A stretch of DNA of 64,000 nt from Metallyticus violacea (Eukaryota; Arthropoda; Insecta; Mantodea; Metallyticidae), in contig CM060843.1 in the NCBI GenBank assembly GCA_030762175.1, positions 28,478,501 through 28,542,500 of the forward strand, read 5' to 3'. A program made the translations under genes and the position numbers. Shown here piece by piece: positions 10,974 through 22,520 of the stretch. Each line of letters begins with the position of its first letter. Position 1 is the stretch's first letter. The notes beneath the pieces were generated by a model, which was not told where the DNA came from, made no database searches, and saw nothing but the letters and a program-made list of their open reading frames with translations.

Positions 10974-12099
10974 GAGGGTTGCTCCAGTTAAGGTTGGACA
11001 ATTTTGAATCGCTCTCCCACTCCTTCCATTGGAACATGCTTATGTGTGCTATAATGTCTGTACATCAATATGTACCTGCAGTCTGCTGGTATAGTCTGTT
11101 ACAAGTATTACTCCTTAATGACTTCAAAACTTCTGGTTTGTGGGAGGAGTATATTGTTGTTCCATTACTGGTTACAGCCTTTTGATGATAGTAGAAAGCT
11201 GCAGGATTCCCAATTTGAAAAAAAAAATAAATAAAAGGGACGCAACCAGCCTAAAGGTCTAGTAGCCAGGTGTGGACAATGCTGACACAAGAAAATCCTC
11301 CAACACAAAGAAGCATTGCCATCCATATTGGAAAATCTAAAAGGACCATTTATAGGATAATGCACCTAGAACAGCTGCATAAAGCATGCGGGCAGTTTTG
11401 AAAGAACAGAACATCAAGAATGCACCAGCTGGCAAATGAAAAATGACACTGGGGGTTTCTTTGGATGAAACATGGATTTACGAACCCCGTGCACTCCAGC
11501 TTCATCCAGGAAAACAAAGAAAAGTTTTCCAAGAGGTTCATTGGTTGCAGGTTACTGCACTCAAATGAAAATTAATATTCAAAGGGTTAACAAAAATGTA
11601 TAAATTAATGCAGCCTACTACCAAAGGAATGTCATGGATCCAATTTTTGATGAAGACATTCCCCAGTTGTATGGTAAGGATGCCCCAAATATTTGGATCT
11701 ACATGGATAAAGCATCCAGCCACACTTCTCAATCATCCCAGGACTATTATCACCGGTAAGCTGTGGAGACAGGTGTCAACTTGATACTGTTTAAAAGGAT
11801 ACCTGTGAAGTCAATAGATACCTCACCAGTGGATTTTTGCTGATTTGGTCCTCTGAAACAGTACCTTGCTTCTCAACATCCCATGACAATTCAGGGTCTC
11901 TTGAAAGCCTGTCAGGAGGATGGAGCTAACATCCCCTTCCTGTTCTAGGGCACAGTCATCTACAATGAAAATTGCATTGCAGAGACATAGTTCAAGCCTG
12001 TTGACGTCAAACTGAACACAATTGGTGCTGAAGAAAAGGAATTTCAGCATAAAAAATGTAAGCAAAAACATCCAAGCGCTTAAGTGGTCAACCCCTCCA
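10974..12099 (+). mobile_element. Tc1/mariner-type element with DD41D spacing
   Basis: 1126 bp between TA dinucleotides (10972-10973 and 12100-12101). Imperfect inverted ends: left starts GAGGGTTGCTCCAGTTAAG, and the right arm read inward starts TGGAGGGGTTGACCACTTAAG. The plus-strand transposase fragments are a helix-turn-helix-like RSIARHIGKSKRTIYRIMH near 11300-11360 and the first Asp in VSLDETWIYEP near 11455. The second Asp is in IWIYMDKASSHTS near 11700 and the third in DTSPVDF near 11830. In one reading frame 41 residues lie between the second and third Asp, one of them a stop. All three Asp codons are kept, but several stops and shifts make it a pseudogene. DD41D elements (the Visitor-type group) are known but uncommon; membership is my inference. 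Confidence 0.75.
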
Positions 12100-12129
12100 T
12101 ATATGGAGTAACTGGCAAGGACATGATTT

Positions 12130-12185
12130 TTCTTTAATAGTGTTTAACACATTTTTTGCTGCTATAGCATCACAGGTGGTCAAAG
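12130..12185 (-). mobile_element. SINE family B, 3' tail fragment
   Basis: The reverse-strand tail reads TTTAATAGTGTTTAACAC on plus, then GCATCACAGGTGG. It matches the 3' end of the family B SINE. Only the terminal ~55 bp are present, as expected of a 5'-truncated insertion. Confidence 0.6.
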
Positions 12186-12955
12186 GCATGCTGAATCCCC
12201 AGCAGGAAACTGTAAGTACACTATGCATGTTCATTAATTATCCTTATTGCTATTGCCATAAGGGTTGCAAAAGAGTACGTTATACACTTATGACTGAACA
12301 GGTTATGACCATGTGGATCCAAGTGATGCATATGGCAACACTGCTCCCCTCCACCAGCAACTGTTAACTCCTTTCTTGTTTTAATTAGATTATAGTAAGG
12401 ACCTGAGTGTACACAAGAACTGGCATAAGTACCATCAAAATTCAGATATTTATATTTTATAAATGAAAAAGAAAAAAGCACATTGTAGGACTACTACTAT
12501 TTTTTCCAATAACTAAACATTAGCTTGTATATGCATTCTAAATAAATTCAAGTACCATGACTAGGGAAGTTACCTTGCAAGATTAAAACTTACTGTATTT
12601 AAAAAAGGAAATAAGTTGAAAAACTGTGAAAATGGTTGAAAGGATAAGAAAAGATGACTGAGTGTGAAGCTGAAAAGTAATGGGGAAAGGATCAAACAGA
12701 AGAAAAGGTACTAGCTAATGGGAGGTTAGTTTTTTAAGGTCCCATTTCCATACTGATTGCCATTTGATCCAGAAAATTGACTACATGGCTTTTGTACTGT
12801 ACACAAAGCCTGATCTGACTTCTTTAAAAAGTACTTTTCTATAAACTGAAGAGTCTGAGGAAGAACAAGTTATACACATTAAATTTTTTGCATGGAACGT
12901 GTAGGGTATATGTTATTCTTGATTGCATAGTAATGTTACTGTGATATTGTTACAG

Positions 12956-13036
12956 ACACATTTGGACAAAGCAAAGCTGATGGTGGAGAAATTAGTGGCA
13001 AGAGTTGGCTTTTTTGGTATTCTAGCGTGTGCCTCA
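12956..13036 (+). CDS. VMP1: VMP1 exon (27 codons)
   Basis: 81 bases in phase 0 on both sides. The acceptor ...TTGTTACAG ends at 12955; the donor GTAAGT starts at 13037. It encodes THLDKAKLMVEKLVARVG followed by FFGILACAS. The last part is the invariant VTT-domain segment that continues directly into [10 protein letters not shown] in the next exon. The AKL..EKLV..VG amphipathic stretch links the acidic loop to the membrane domain. The exon is too short to appear as a long open frame and is recognised by homology and splice sites. The following intron is 14,096 bases. Confidence 0.95.
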
Positions 13037-13304
13037 GTAAGTAGTGTACATGATTAATTCTTCTACAAAATAGCATTTAGGATAGCATTATAAGCAGTTA
13101 TAAGCCCAAGAGTTCTTGTATGGTTTTTATCTTTTTTATTATTTTTTATGGTTAAATTGTGTCTTTTAAACAGTTGGTGGTAGCTAATGCTGAACTTATG
13201 AAATTCTTTCATTTGCTGTTAGATGGTTGTAGCATAGTCCATTTGAATATGCACTGAGAAATCTGCAGACTACATTATGCTAGATGATAATGAAATGTAA
13301 ATGG

Positions 13305-13435
13305 TATGAGATAAAGATGGAGCAATGGCAGAATGTGGCAGGGGAAACCAGAGACCTCAGAAAATACCTGCCCAGATGCCAGTTTGTGGCCTTTGGGATT
13401 GAACCCCAGTTGCCTCAAGGCAGAAGTATTTAAGA
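13305..13435 (-). mobile_element. SINE family D copy, tRNA-derived
   Basis: It aligns, with gaps, to 19985-20130. Shared blocks are GGAGCAATGGC / AGAGCAATGGC, GGAAACCAGAGA / GGAAAGCAGAAA and CCTGCCCAGATGC / CCTGCCGAGATGC. The reverse complement has a B-box-like GGTTCAATCCC, and the tRNA-like head lies at the right. Diverged from the second copy, so old. Confidence 0.6.
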
Positions 13436-14079
13436 TTTACATAGATATATATTAACATGGAAATTGTACAGATAGGAAATGTTCCTGTATAGTCATTACT
13501 ATACTGTACTTAGTGTATAGTCATATAGTCATTATGTATGTTTCAAAAGTTCGTTAGACTAAATATGGTAGATAACTATCCTAAAAGATGCCCCCCCCCC
13601 CTATTATTTTTTGTAATGAAACATGCCACTACCAAGGCCTTTGATATGATGAATGGAATTCATTAATCAACGATGACACATATGTACCTAGAATCTATCA
13701 GTATCATAAGTTACCTGACATTCACCTGTGAAGAAAAAATTTCAAAAAATACATAAAAACTAAAGCCACTTATCGGGTAACAAAAATGACAAGGACTACT
13801 CAGCAGGTATGAAAGAACCATTTGGAAGATTGTGACAAAATTCTTGTTTTGTCCTGAAGAACAATCTAATGTGCTGATTCAAAAGTGCATTATCATTATC
13901 TGATAAGGACAGGATTGGCATGGTAATTGACTTATTACTTTTTTATGTAAAGTACATGTAATGTAGTAGTACTATACATGGCATAGAAAACCAGTTTTTT
14001 CATCTGCATAAAAAACTGTTTTCTGTCATATATTATTTTAGAAAAACTAATTTTACTACATTTTGAACCTTAATTTTCT

Positions 14080-14170
14080 TATGTATTTCAGATTTTAAAA
14101 AAAAAAATTATATGCTGTATTTTATTATGTATTTCAGATTTTTAAAGAAAAATGTTCGTGCTGTATTTTT
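14080..14170. repeat. Tandem duplication of ~46 bp
   Basis: Two adjacent units each run TTATGTATTTCAGATTTT, an A-rich run, then TGCTGTATTTTA or a close variant. They differ by several substitutions. Likely local slippage. Confidence 0.7.
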
Positions 14171-14999
14171 AAAAACTGAGAAAATTGATTATGCATATAT
14201 CTCATAGTTCCAGCTTATTTAATAGCAATTTATTTGGACATAATTTCAAAATTTTACTAAGATTCTAAATTTCTCAAGTGTACTTTCTAATGTAAATAAG
14301 CAGGAAAGAAACTTTGTCAGTAACCAAAAAGATAAAAGTGCTGATTGAGCAGAACATTTGACTGCTTATTTTAAATGTAACTTATTTTATTTCCAGCACT
14401 GATGAAGTCACTTGTTAACACTTCATCATTATTTAATATTCACTCAAAAAATGTTATGCACTTTAACAGCCCACTCTCATGCTTCCTTAATCACCTATGG
14501 TTATGGTTTTGTAACAAGTGTGTAATATATTTGAAGCAGTTTCTTGGAATGCTCAGAGCTTAGTCATTTTCATTATGAACATAAGACCAATTAGAAAAAT
14601 GTCTTTCAAGTTGGACTGAAAAGATACTGAGGTGTTAGGTAACTTCTGTGGAACTTCTGACAACTTCTCATGCTGCCGAGCAGTAAAGTACCAGGTGGTT
14701 ATCTATTCTCCTTCTTCATAAGCTCTCAAACTTTCCAGATTTCTCTTGATACTGTTTATACTGGTTTTGCCCAAGGGTTTCTAAAATGAATTCCTCTACT
14801 TGTCCATGATGTTTCTCATTCAGTTTCAATTCGTAGTGTATAGGATGGAGTACATTGGCAGCAACTCTGTATTATATTTAGCAACTGATTTTTTTTTCTT
14901 TTCTTTTCCTCTTTTTTTTCCCCTCCCCCCTACATGGGGCAAGAGGTCCTTATTGTCATCAGGTAGACTAAGATCTATCCATGGCATCTGCAACAATTG

Positions 15000-15620
15000 A
15001 TTCTCTTTTATGGCATTCATTTATTAGTTCACTTCTGAATTAATTACTGCAATTGTATCAATAGCTTCTTTGAGAAAGGCATTATCAAAGAGAGGGGGCT
15101 TGATTAAAGAAGGTTTCATCATTGACAGAAACTTTCCTCATTGTTCTTAGATTTTTAGTGAAGTATAAACAGACTCTCTCTGAAAGCATCAGTGAGTGTC
15201 TACAGTAAGACATACTCGTATATTAGAGCCACCATTTTCTGTAAGTTCATGTTCCCAATCAAGGATGCTTGAAAGACTTCAACATGGTATTCATGCAAGA
15301 TACAATGTTTTTTTGAGAGAAGGTCTTTGGCTAGAAAATTTCCATTACAGACATTATAGGCAGAATGCCTAAGGCCATGATTCTTGCCAATTGTAATCAT
15401 GTTACCGGCATTATCTGAAATTGTACAATAAATATAACAAATTATTTATGAGGAATACACTAAAATTTCACTAGTTTTATTCCACTTCCATATTTCATCA
15501 GCATGGTTCCACTGTCAACTTCCCAGCATGGCATTAAAATGTGACTCTGTGGATTTCATGAACTTTGTGATGAGGTTACTGTTGTTTGGAACATCAAAAT
15601 TAACTAAATTTTCCTTTAAT
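15000..15620 (-). mobile_element. Possible hAT-like transposase remnant
   Basis: The minus strand reads FMKSTESHFNAMLGS near 15530, then CTISDNAGNMITIGKNHGLR (open at 15200-15400). The order of a DUF659-like lead-in and an SDNAGNM motif resembles hAT-superfamily transposases, where this Asp is catalytic. No BED finger or C-terminal dimerisation block is seen, and no terminal repeats were located. It could instead belong to an unrelated gene remnant. Confidence 0.4.
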
Positions 15621-17256
15621 GAAGATCAATTGTTGATTGGGTGAAACTACACACTCTTATCGCTTGGAGCAGTTTTAATATTAATTCTGGGGGGGAGGGG
15701 GGTATTTCTGGTGTGTATGGGGGATGCGTGATTCCGTGCTGAGCGTTGGTTGTTGTATGATTGATCTGTCGGCTCCTAGCTCAGTCGGCTGCTCTAATTC
15801 TTTTATGTTCAGTTCTCAGGGTTCACTAGAGTGTTTTGTGGCTTCTTTTGGTTCACGGAAACAGGGAATATACCACAAAAAAGACACACGATGGATTTCT
15901 TCACTAGCAGTTTATTCATGTTCTAGATACCAGTCTATCAATACCTGACTGCTTGCCACTGCCTAATCAGTTCTTATTGCTTCACTGTACGTGATCTAAT
16001 ATTCTCCCCTTCAATTCTCTGCCTTACTATTCTGTCCTTGTCACTTCATACTCTCAATACTATAACAAATCATTGACAGTCTACTTCTGCCTTGGCTATT
16101 TTATAACACTTGCCCTATTCTCGATTTTCAACTGACTTCTCTGAATTAAAAATCATTGTACTCAATTTCCTTGACAACTCTATTCTCATTGTGTTCTCCA
16201 CTCTTAATTCTGAACTCTCTTCCTCATACTTAACTCTCTCTAACTATTCGCCTCTATCAATTAACCATTACTTCTCTCTGACATCTCATATATTATATTC
16301 TCGCCAAGCCCACGTGAAAATTAGGCTCCATACTTTACTATTTCATTACCAACTTATAAGTTCACTATTGGCTACCTTAAAATATTTATTATATTGTTAA
16401 GTTATATACATTTGTTCATTCTTGTGCAATGGCCATTAGTTGAAATTATTTTCAACTTTGTGACATTATTTTCCCCCAGCCTGGGACTTCCTGCAAAGTA
16501 GCTCCTGTCATATATTTCAGCTTCACCTTTGATAAAATTTGGCAATTCCCCATGCCATTTTTTCCTTCACTATCATAGATCTGGGAACTAAGATATCGAG
16601 ATAACACATGTATAATTCCCATTACTATTATTCTGACTGGGCAGCAGAATTCTTTGGTTTATACCTTTCCATCTGCCATTTATAAAACACTTTGCATATG
16701 TGTGTGTGTATTTGATTTTGACATTTTAATTTCCTTTTGCAATTTTATTTCTTTCAGAATGTGTTCCTCATGTTCTGTTCTAACAGCCCATTATAGTAAT
16801 TTCCTTATTTAACCCATCTAGACCTCTTTGTCGGCACATATTCCCACACTATGCCTGATGCTTGACCATTAAAAAAAGAACCTTTCTTTTCCCTTTTGTT
16901 AGTTTGCTGTTTTGTTAGAAGGGGGGCAAGCAGTCTGTCCATACAATCTGTATACAAGAATTATTATCTTCTCTAATGTGTTTCTCACAGTTGGTATAGC
17001 TCAACAAGTGGTAACAACATGGAAATAAGCACAATGTCTCTTGCAAATTACTGTTACTGCCAAAAATACACATACAAGGAATAACCATATCAATCCATAG
17101 TAAACCTATTTCTGAATCATTAAATTATATACAAACATAGTAAATATCCATCATTGCTTTAATAAATATAGCTCTGCATCCTCAATTCTTATCCCCATGT
17201 AATATTACTACTATTAACATAATAAAGGTAGCCTAGAATTACAGCTGCATGCTGCA
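15621..17256 (+). other. VMP1 intron segment, unassigned
   Basis: It includes a GC-richer block at about 15685-15900 with G-runs near 15690 and a C/T-rich block to 16430. The composition differs from the surroundings, which hints at another element. The word TTATTGCTTCACTG at 15974-15987 recurs near other Penelope-like ends. No gene or family is recognised. Confidence 0.4.
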
Positions 17257-18560
17257 CTTATTTGTTTATAGTATGTAGTACTAATGAACCCTTTGTTCGC
17301 ATCATCAACTACCTATTGACTGCTGGATAATTTATGTTGTAGGAATGTACTCTGTACTTTTTGTGTACTAACTCTTTTTTAAAACTCGCCAAAATTTCCA
17401 ATCCTACTTTTCTTTGAAGGGCAAATTCTATAAACAACAATCATGACTTAACTATGGGCAGCCCCTTATCTCCATTTCTAGCTAACCTCTTGATAAGCAG
17501 GTTTGAAACACACATTAGCTCAGCATTCACATACATATTTAAACCATGGTACAGATATGTGAGGATGTATTTGCCATATTTAACAAAAAACTCATTGTTG
17601 ATGCATAAAACTTCTGAATATACAAGATAAAAACATATTCCATCAAAACAGAAACAGATAACATGTTACCATTCTTGGACATTAAAATAATAAAGCATCA
17701 AGGAAACCTGCAATTTGGAATATATGGAAAAACAACTATATCAAAGCTGATGGTTTTAACCCCACACAAATATGCAGTGATCAACAGCTTAACACACCAG
17801 CTAGTTAACCTACAAATTAGCAAGGAAGAATAGTTTAAAGAATACAAACAAATAGAAAGAACAGTGGTTAAAAATGGTTTTAAAAAAGAACTAATACACA
17901 AAAAATTACAGAAATTCAAGAGGTAAAAACTTATTAAAGAAACCACAACACTTTCAGCAGGAAAAAACAAGCTAATTTTTAAAAAATTCACATATCATCC
18001 ATGAGCTACAAAAATATTTCAAAATATTGTAAAATGTTTTTAATATCAGGTTGGCACCTGTAAACAGATTTAATGTTAAAAATCTCCTGATAGAGAATAT
18101 TAATGACAACATTTCACAGGAGAAAAAAAGCACGTATTTACAAAAGAAGTTGTGCAGAATGTAAAAAAAATCTACATTGGCAAAACAAAGAGAAACTTAG
18201 GCACACGATTAAATGAACACTTCAGGAACATAAAATACAAACAAATGGAGAAATCAGCAGTAGAATCTCATTTATGAACAGAAAACCAGGATATAATGAA
18301 TAAAGCAAAATTATTAAAATCAATACAAGGACCTACAGATTTAGTAACATGGGAGAAAATCTACATTTACAAATACAGAGAAAGTTTAATGAACTTCGAT
18401 GCTTCCAAGAATCAAAGCATACACTTTAAAATTCATCACACCTCCACCAGAGCAGAATGCACATTCCCGTAGAATGACGAATTATCCAGCAGTCGATGAG
18501 TAGCTAATGATGTGAACAAAGGGTTGGTGAAACTAGTACTTCATACTATAAACAAGTAAA
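17257..18560 (+). mobile_element. Penelope-like element family 1 with ~95-bp terminal inverted repeats
   Basis: The ends 17257-17350 and 18460-18558 are inverted copies of each other. Shared blocks include GAACCCTTTGTTCGCATCAT and ATTATCCAGCAGTC. Between them the plus strand codes the C-terminal part of a Penelope-type protein: reverse transcriptase motif LTMGSPLSPFLANLL near 17450, then a GIY-YIG-type endonuclease remnant VYIGKT-like (KIYIGKTKRNLGTRLNEH near 18175) and FRNIKYKQMEKSAVESH. The protein is broken by stops and lacks its N-terminal half. Penelope elements copy via target-primed reverse transcription and often end in such pseudo-LTRs. No clear target duplication was found. Confidence 0.85.
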
Positions 18561-19964
18561 TGGAGCAATAAGAGTGTGTATTTAGACTCAATCATACAGT
18601 TGATCTTAATTATATGACTAGGCTTCACTGTACAATTCCAGTTAATTACTAGTTAAATTTTCCTTTTTTCGTTTATGAACATATTTTCCCACACTGACTT
18701 TCTGTCTTTTTGGCCAGACCTGTAAATATGCACTTTTGTTTTCCTTTTCCAATTCGTGTAAAGTATTATTCTGTGTTTTGTTGTGGATTTTATTTACGAA
18801 CTACAAGCATTTTTTGTTACGCACAGGAAAGAAAGAAATGAATTCCCGGCAAATTCGAATTTTATTTCCCTCTGTATTGGGAATCATATAAATTCTTACT
18901 TACTGGAACTTTTTGGATCTAAGTGCGATCTTCTTCGTATAGGCACCTGAAAATCCACCAATCCTGCAATAAATGTCTTTTTTTCATCCCACATATTCAT
19001 ATGCCAAACACAGTTATCTGATGCCAATTCAATGGCCATCCTCATCAGCTTCATCACCCTACTGTCCATGTTTTTATCTGTAACATGATTATAACTGAAT
19101 TACTTAGATGGCTTGATAATCAAGATTAAATATAATATATCATATTGTCTTTTCAAAAGTTAAATAAAGTATAATTGAATGTGTAAAGGGCATATGGAAT
19201 ATTGTTAGCATGTCGAACAAGTGTAACCCAGTTGTATTTTCATTGCTTACCTCCTGCCTGTGGTGCCTCAGTAATAAAAACAGGTATTAAACACTTATCC
19301 AAAAAAAAAAAAAAAAAAAAAGTTTACCTCTTCAGAGAAAATCTCGGGTATCACACAACACACTTTACTACTGCTGTCACCAGGAAACTACAAAAACCAG
19401 GAAGATCCATGTAAGATATTTGTGTTACATATAGTGAGTTTGGAAGTGCAACATTCACTTGCAGTTTCAAGGACAAATGCAGCTGTGCACTTCTGCACAA
19501 AGCGCCTTTAAGGGAAACTATTTTTCTTGTATGCACATAGCAGTTTTTTGGATTTACAGACAAGGATAGGTATACATATTTCTCGTCTTGAGGATGAATC
19601 CACAATAGCAAATTGTGCCTAAATCATCAAAAATGCGGAAAACCAGCATTTCTGCACAAAGTGCCTTTTGGAGGCGCAACGACTATATGAAAAAGATGGA
19701 CAAAGGCTGGCAAGAATTATAAAGTGGTATGGAATTGTACTTATAATTAAACTTGATGTGGTAGAAAAATGAGAAAAATAAATAGCCCTAGAATTGGCAA
19801 AGGGAAAGCAGAATGTCAGTAATCAGGAGATGTTTATATGAGTGCTACTAATGCCAACTCACTTGTTGGCCAGACATTGGAGCTCCACAGCAGATTACAA
19901 AAGAAGAATAGTCCATTTTACAAATTGTACGCCAAGAACAGTAAACTGTATTATGCAAAATGAT
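18561..19964 (+). other. VMP1 intron segment, unassigned apart from a SINE tail
   Basis: The minus strand at about 18850-19080 shows a protein-like stretch (RVMKLMRMAIELASDNCVW) that I cannot assign. A SINE B tail lies at 19246-19322. At about 19480-19680 the phrase TTCTGCACAAAG(C/T)GCCTTT occurs twice in direct orientation (near 19490 and 19649). Confidence 0.35.
19246..19322 (+). mobile_element. SINE family B, 3' tail with poly(A)
   Basis: It contains TGCCTGTGGTGCCTCAGTAA, then TATTAAACACTTAT and about 19 A. It matches the 3' end of the family B SINE; the rest of the element is absent (5' truncation). Confidence 0.75.
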
Positions 19965-20135
19965 GAAGTTGAAGATGAGGGTAATGGTAGAGCAATGGCT
20001 AAATGAATGGTAGAGGAAAGCAGAAATCCTGGAGTAAAACCTGCCGAGATGCTGCTTGTCTTGCCACACATTCCACTGGGACCAAACCTGGGTCAGAAGA
20101 CAAGTAATGTTAAACTACTCAGCCAGAGCATCGCC
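19965..20135 (-). mobile_element. SINE family D copy, tRNA-derived
   Basis: Reverse-strand element whose complement starts with a tRNA-like head (GATGCTCTGGCTGAGTAG) and a B-box-like GGTTTGGTCCC. The body is shared with 13305-13435. Confidence 0.65.
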
Positions 20136-20449
20136 CTTACTGGAAAACAAAGTATAAAAGTTTGAATGGTGCATGCTATAGTAACTGTGAATCTGTTGTC
20201 CATTGTTTTAGCTAGAGAAAAAGGAAGTGAACAGAAATGAAGAATTGGATGCACAGCAGTCACAAATTTCATGGAATGTTCTATAAGGGCATATTTACCC
20301 ATGGTTGAAGTCTCTTCTACATTTCTGTAGCATGAATTATATGATTATTGTTTAGAAAGTAGTGAATGAAAGTACAGCACAACAAGAAGGCCAAGCTAGG
20401 AAAACTACTTGATTTGCCCGTTGCTTTTGGAGATGCATTTTCTAGAGGT

Positions 20450-22520
20450 TAGATGAGATTAGAATTATGTTGCAGTTTGTAGTAATACACTTTGACATTT
20501 AAGCCACAAGAGCCCTTTGTGCACTTTTTCTATCCTAAATTTCTAGTTTCAGATCTAGAGTTTTAGTGACCTTCGTACAAGATTAAGAATTACATCTCAT
20601 AAAGGGCTGAATCCTAATAGGAACGTTTTTTTAGTCTCGCCAGAGCTTCACACTCTAAGATGCATTTTACAGTCTCTTCAGACTACTTACATAGATGGTA
20701 CAAGGGATTTCCATAATAAAGTCCCATCGTCCATAGGTGTTTCCGAAATGGCCAATGTTCAGTCTTCATTCCAATAGCTTTCCTAGGTTGCTTCCTATCC
20801 CTACTTAGTAAGTCATTAGCCACAGTGCTATCAGATATTTTAATAAGAATTTTATCCAGTTTTTGACCAGGAAAGTTCTTGATATCTGATGTTTTTTCTT
20901 AGTCCATTGATTAACTGCAGTTCCAACAGTTTTCTTGATACTGCCGCAGAAAGCTTCTGATCCTGTGAAGTCAATCTTAGTTCTTTTTTTAACCTTTATA
21001 TGCCACTTCATTAATTTTTATGTTCTAATGTCCAGACACATAACAAATTTCTTACTGATTGTTTATGGAAAGATTAATGACAGCATGGAGACATTCCCAT
21101 ACAAGTCTATAGTTGACTTGATGAAATTTAAGTGCACTAAGTGGAGCTAAACTGTGAAGATGAATATACTTTGATTAACATACTATCTCTTCTTGCAGAA
21201 GTTAAGGCAGGTCAGAAGTATAATTACTGACTTGTAATCAGATGGCATGTCAAGCACTGTGTTAGGTAACAATGTGGTTTGCATTGAAGAGTGTCCAGTG
21301 TTATGATGACTTTCTCTCCCATTGCCCAGATTATTAATTTTATGAGCTGCCACTCTGGCCTCTACTTCATTGTATAGGTTTATGGGGCAGCTTTGTAAGT
21401 AAAATTTTCAATGCAACTGTTGGTCTGCTGCAAAATTCACCAGTTATGCAAAGACAAGCAAGTGTTTGTAGGCTCACAAGTGTGTTTTGCACAGTTATTT
21501 GTTGCACCTTTGTCTATCACACCAGAGCACCATTTATCTATGATCTCACTACTGCAACATACAGCCAAAGCCAATGGCACATGTGTGGTTTGAAAGTCCA
21601 TGTATGTCTAAGCAGACATCTACTTCCCACAGTTATTACCTTGTTTGTGTATGACATTATCGAAGTGAGCTTTCCAAGTCAACCTCTAGTCAAGAGTTAC
21701 TCCTGGATACTTTACACTCTTGGATAACTCTGTTTCAACTCCAGGAAGTTTTAGTTTGCTGAGGCTCTCAAATTTTTCATTCTGGTGAAAGAGTATAGCA
21801 ATGGTTTTGCTATGATTAGCATTTAATGTTTCCCCAGTAATCATTTCTGTACAGTCTTCAGAACAATGTTTGTAATCTCTGAAATTGTTGTATAGAAATT
21901 TTCCCTCTATTAATATTGCCATTTCATTGGCACAGGCCTGATATAGTATGCATAACTGTTCCGTGTCACAAACAAGTTCTCTGCCACAATACTCCAAAGG
22001 GGTTCTGATAAAACTCCACCCTGAGGACATCCTCTAGTGGCTTTTAGCTCTGTCTGACTGCTAAACTTGCTTGAGTTCGTCAGCTCCACAGCTTGAAATT
22101 AATTCACCTAAAAGTAATGTGATCAACATGCATTAGTACCCAGTGAATTATAGATTCATATGATGTGTTATTGAAAGCATCCTCTTTATCTACAAAAGCA
22201 TAGAGTGCAATCTTGTCTTTAATTCTGCTAACTAACTGGTTAACAGCTGTTTCACAGGACTTACTTCCTGGTAAGCATGTCGATTTCAATATAAGAGTTC
22301 CTTTGAAAGGATGAGAAGAGACTTATTGTCTTATAAGAATTAGTTTTGGCATAACTTTGATGCCTTCATTTGAATAAAAAATTTCCATTAGTTCTCCAAG
22401 TCTCAGGAGCCTAGCCATAAGCTATACTGAATTTTCCATAGATAATCACCCATTATGAATTAGTTCACTTAAGTCAGCTTCCTTAAGGTTATATGCCTTT
22501 CTGTCATTTGTTTCCCCTAT
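20450..22520 (-). mobile_element. LINE with RNase H-type C-terminus (type beta), degraded
   Basis: The minus strand, read from 22.5 kb leftward, gives palm motif A as FVDKEDAFNNTSYESI (22104-22289). RGCPQGGVLS and AILIEGKF...VKYPGVTLD follow (21686-22030), then a finger/thumb region. The C-terminal stretch LLSRDRKQPRKAIG, followed by YHLCK and CILECEALA near 20640-20780, resembles the zinc-knuckle tail of I/LOA/Jockey-like LINEs. The catalytic YADD site reads ACANEMA, so the active site is lost; frameshifts are frequent. The endonuclease part is missing (5' truncation). The clade within the RNase H LINEs is uncertain. Confidence 0.7.

Larger units (their letters stand above)
13037..14999 (+). 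other. VMP1 intron segment, mostly unassigned
   Basis: No host exon is seen. It contains a SINE family D copy (about 13305-13435), a C10 run near 13592, and a tandem duplication of ~46 bp at 14080-14170. A T/C-rich run lies near 14890-14932. Confidence 0.5.
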
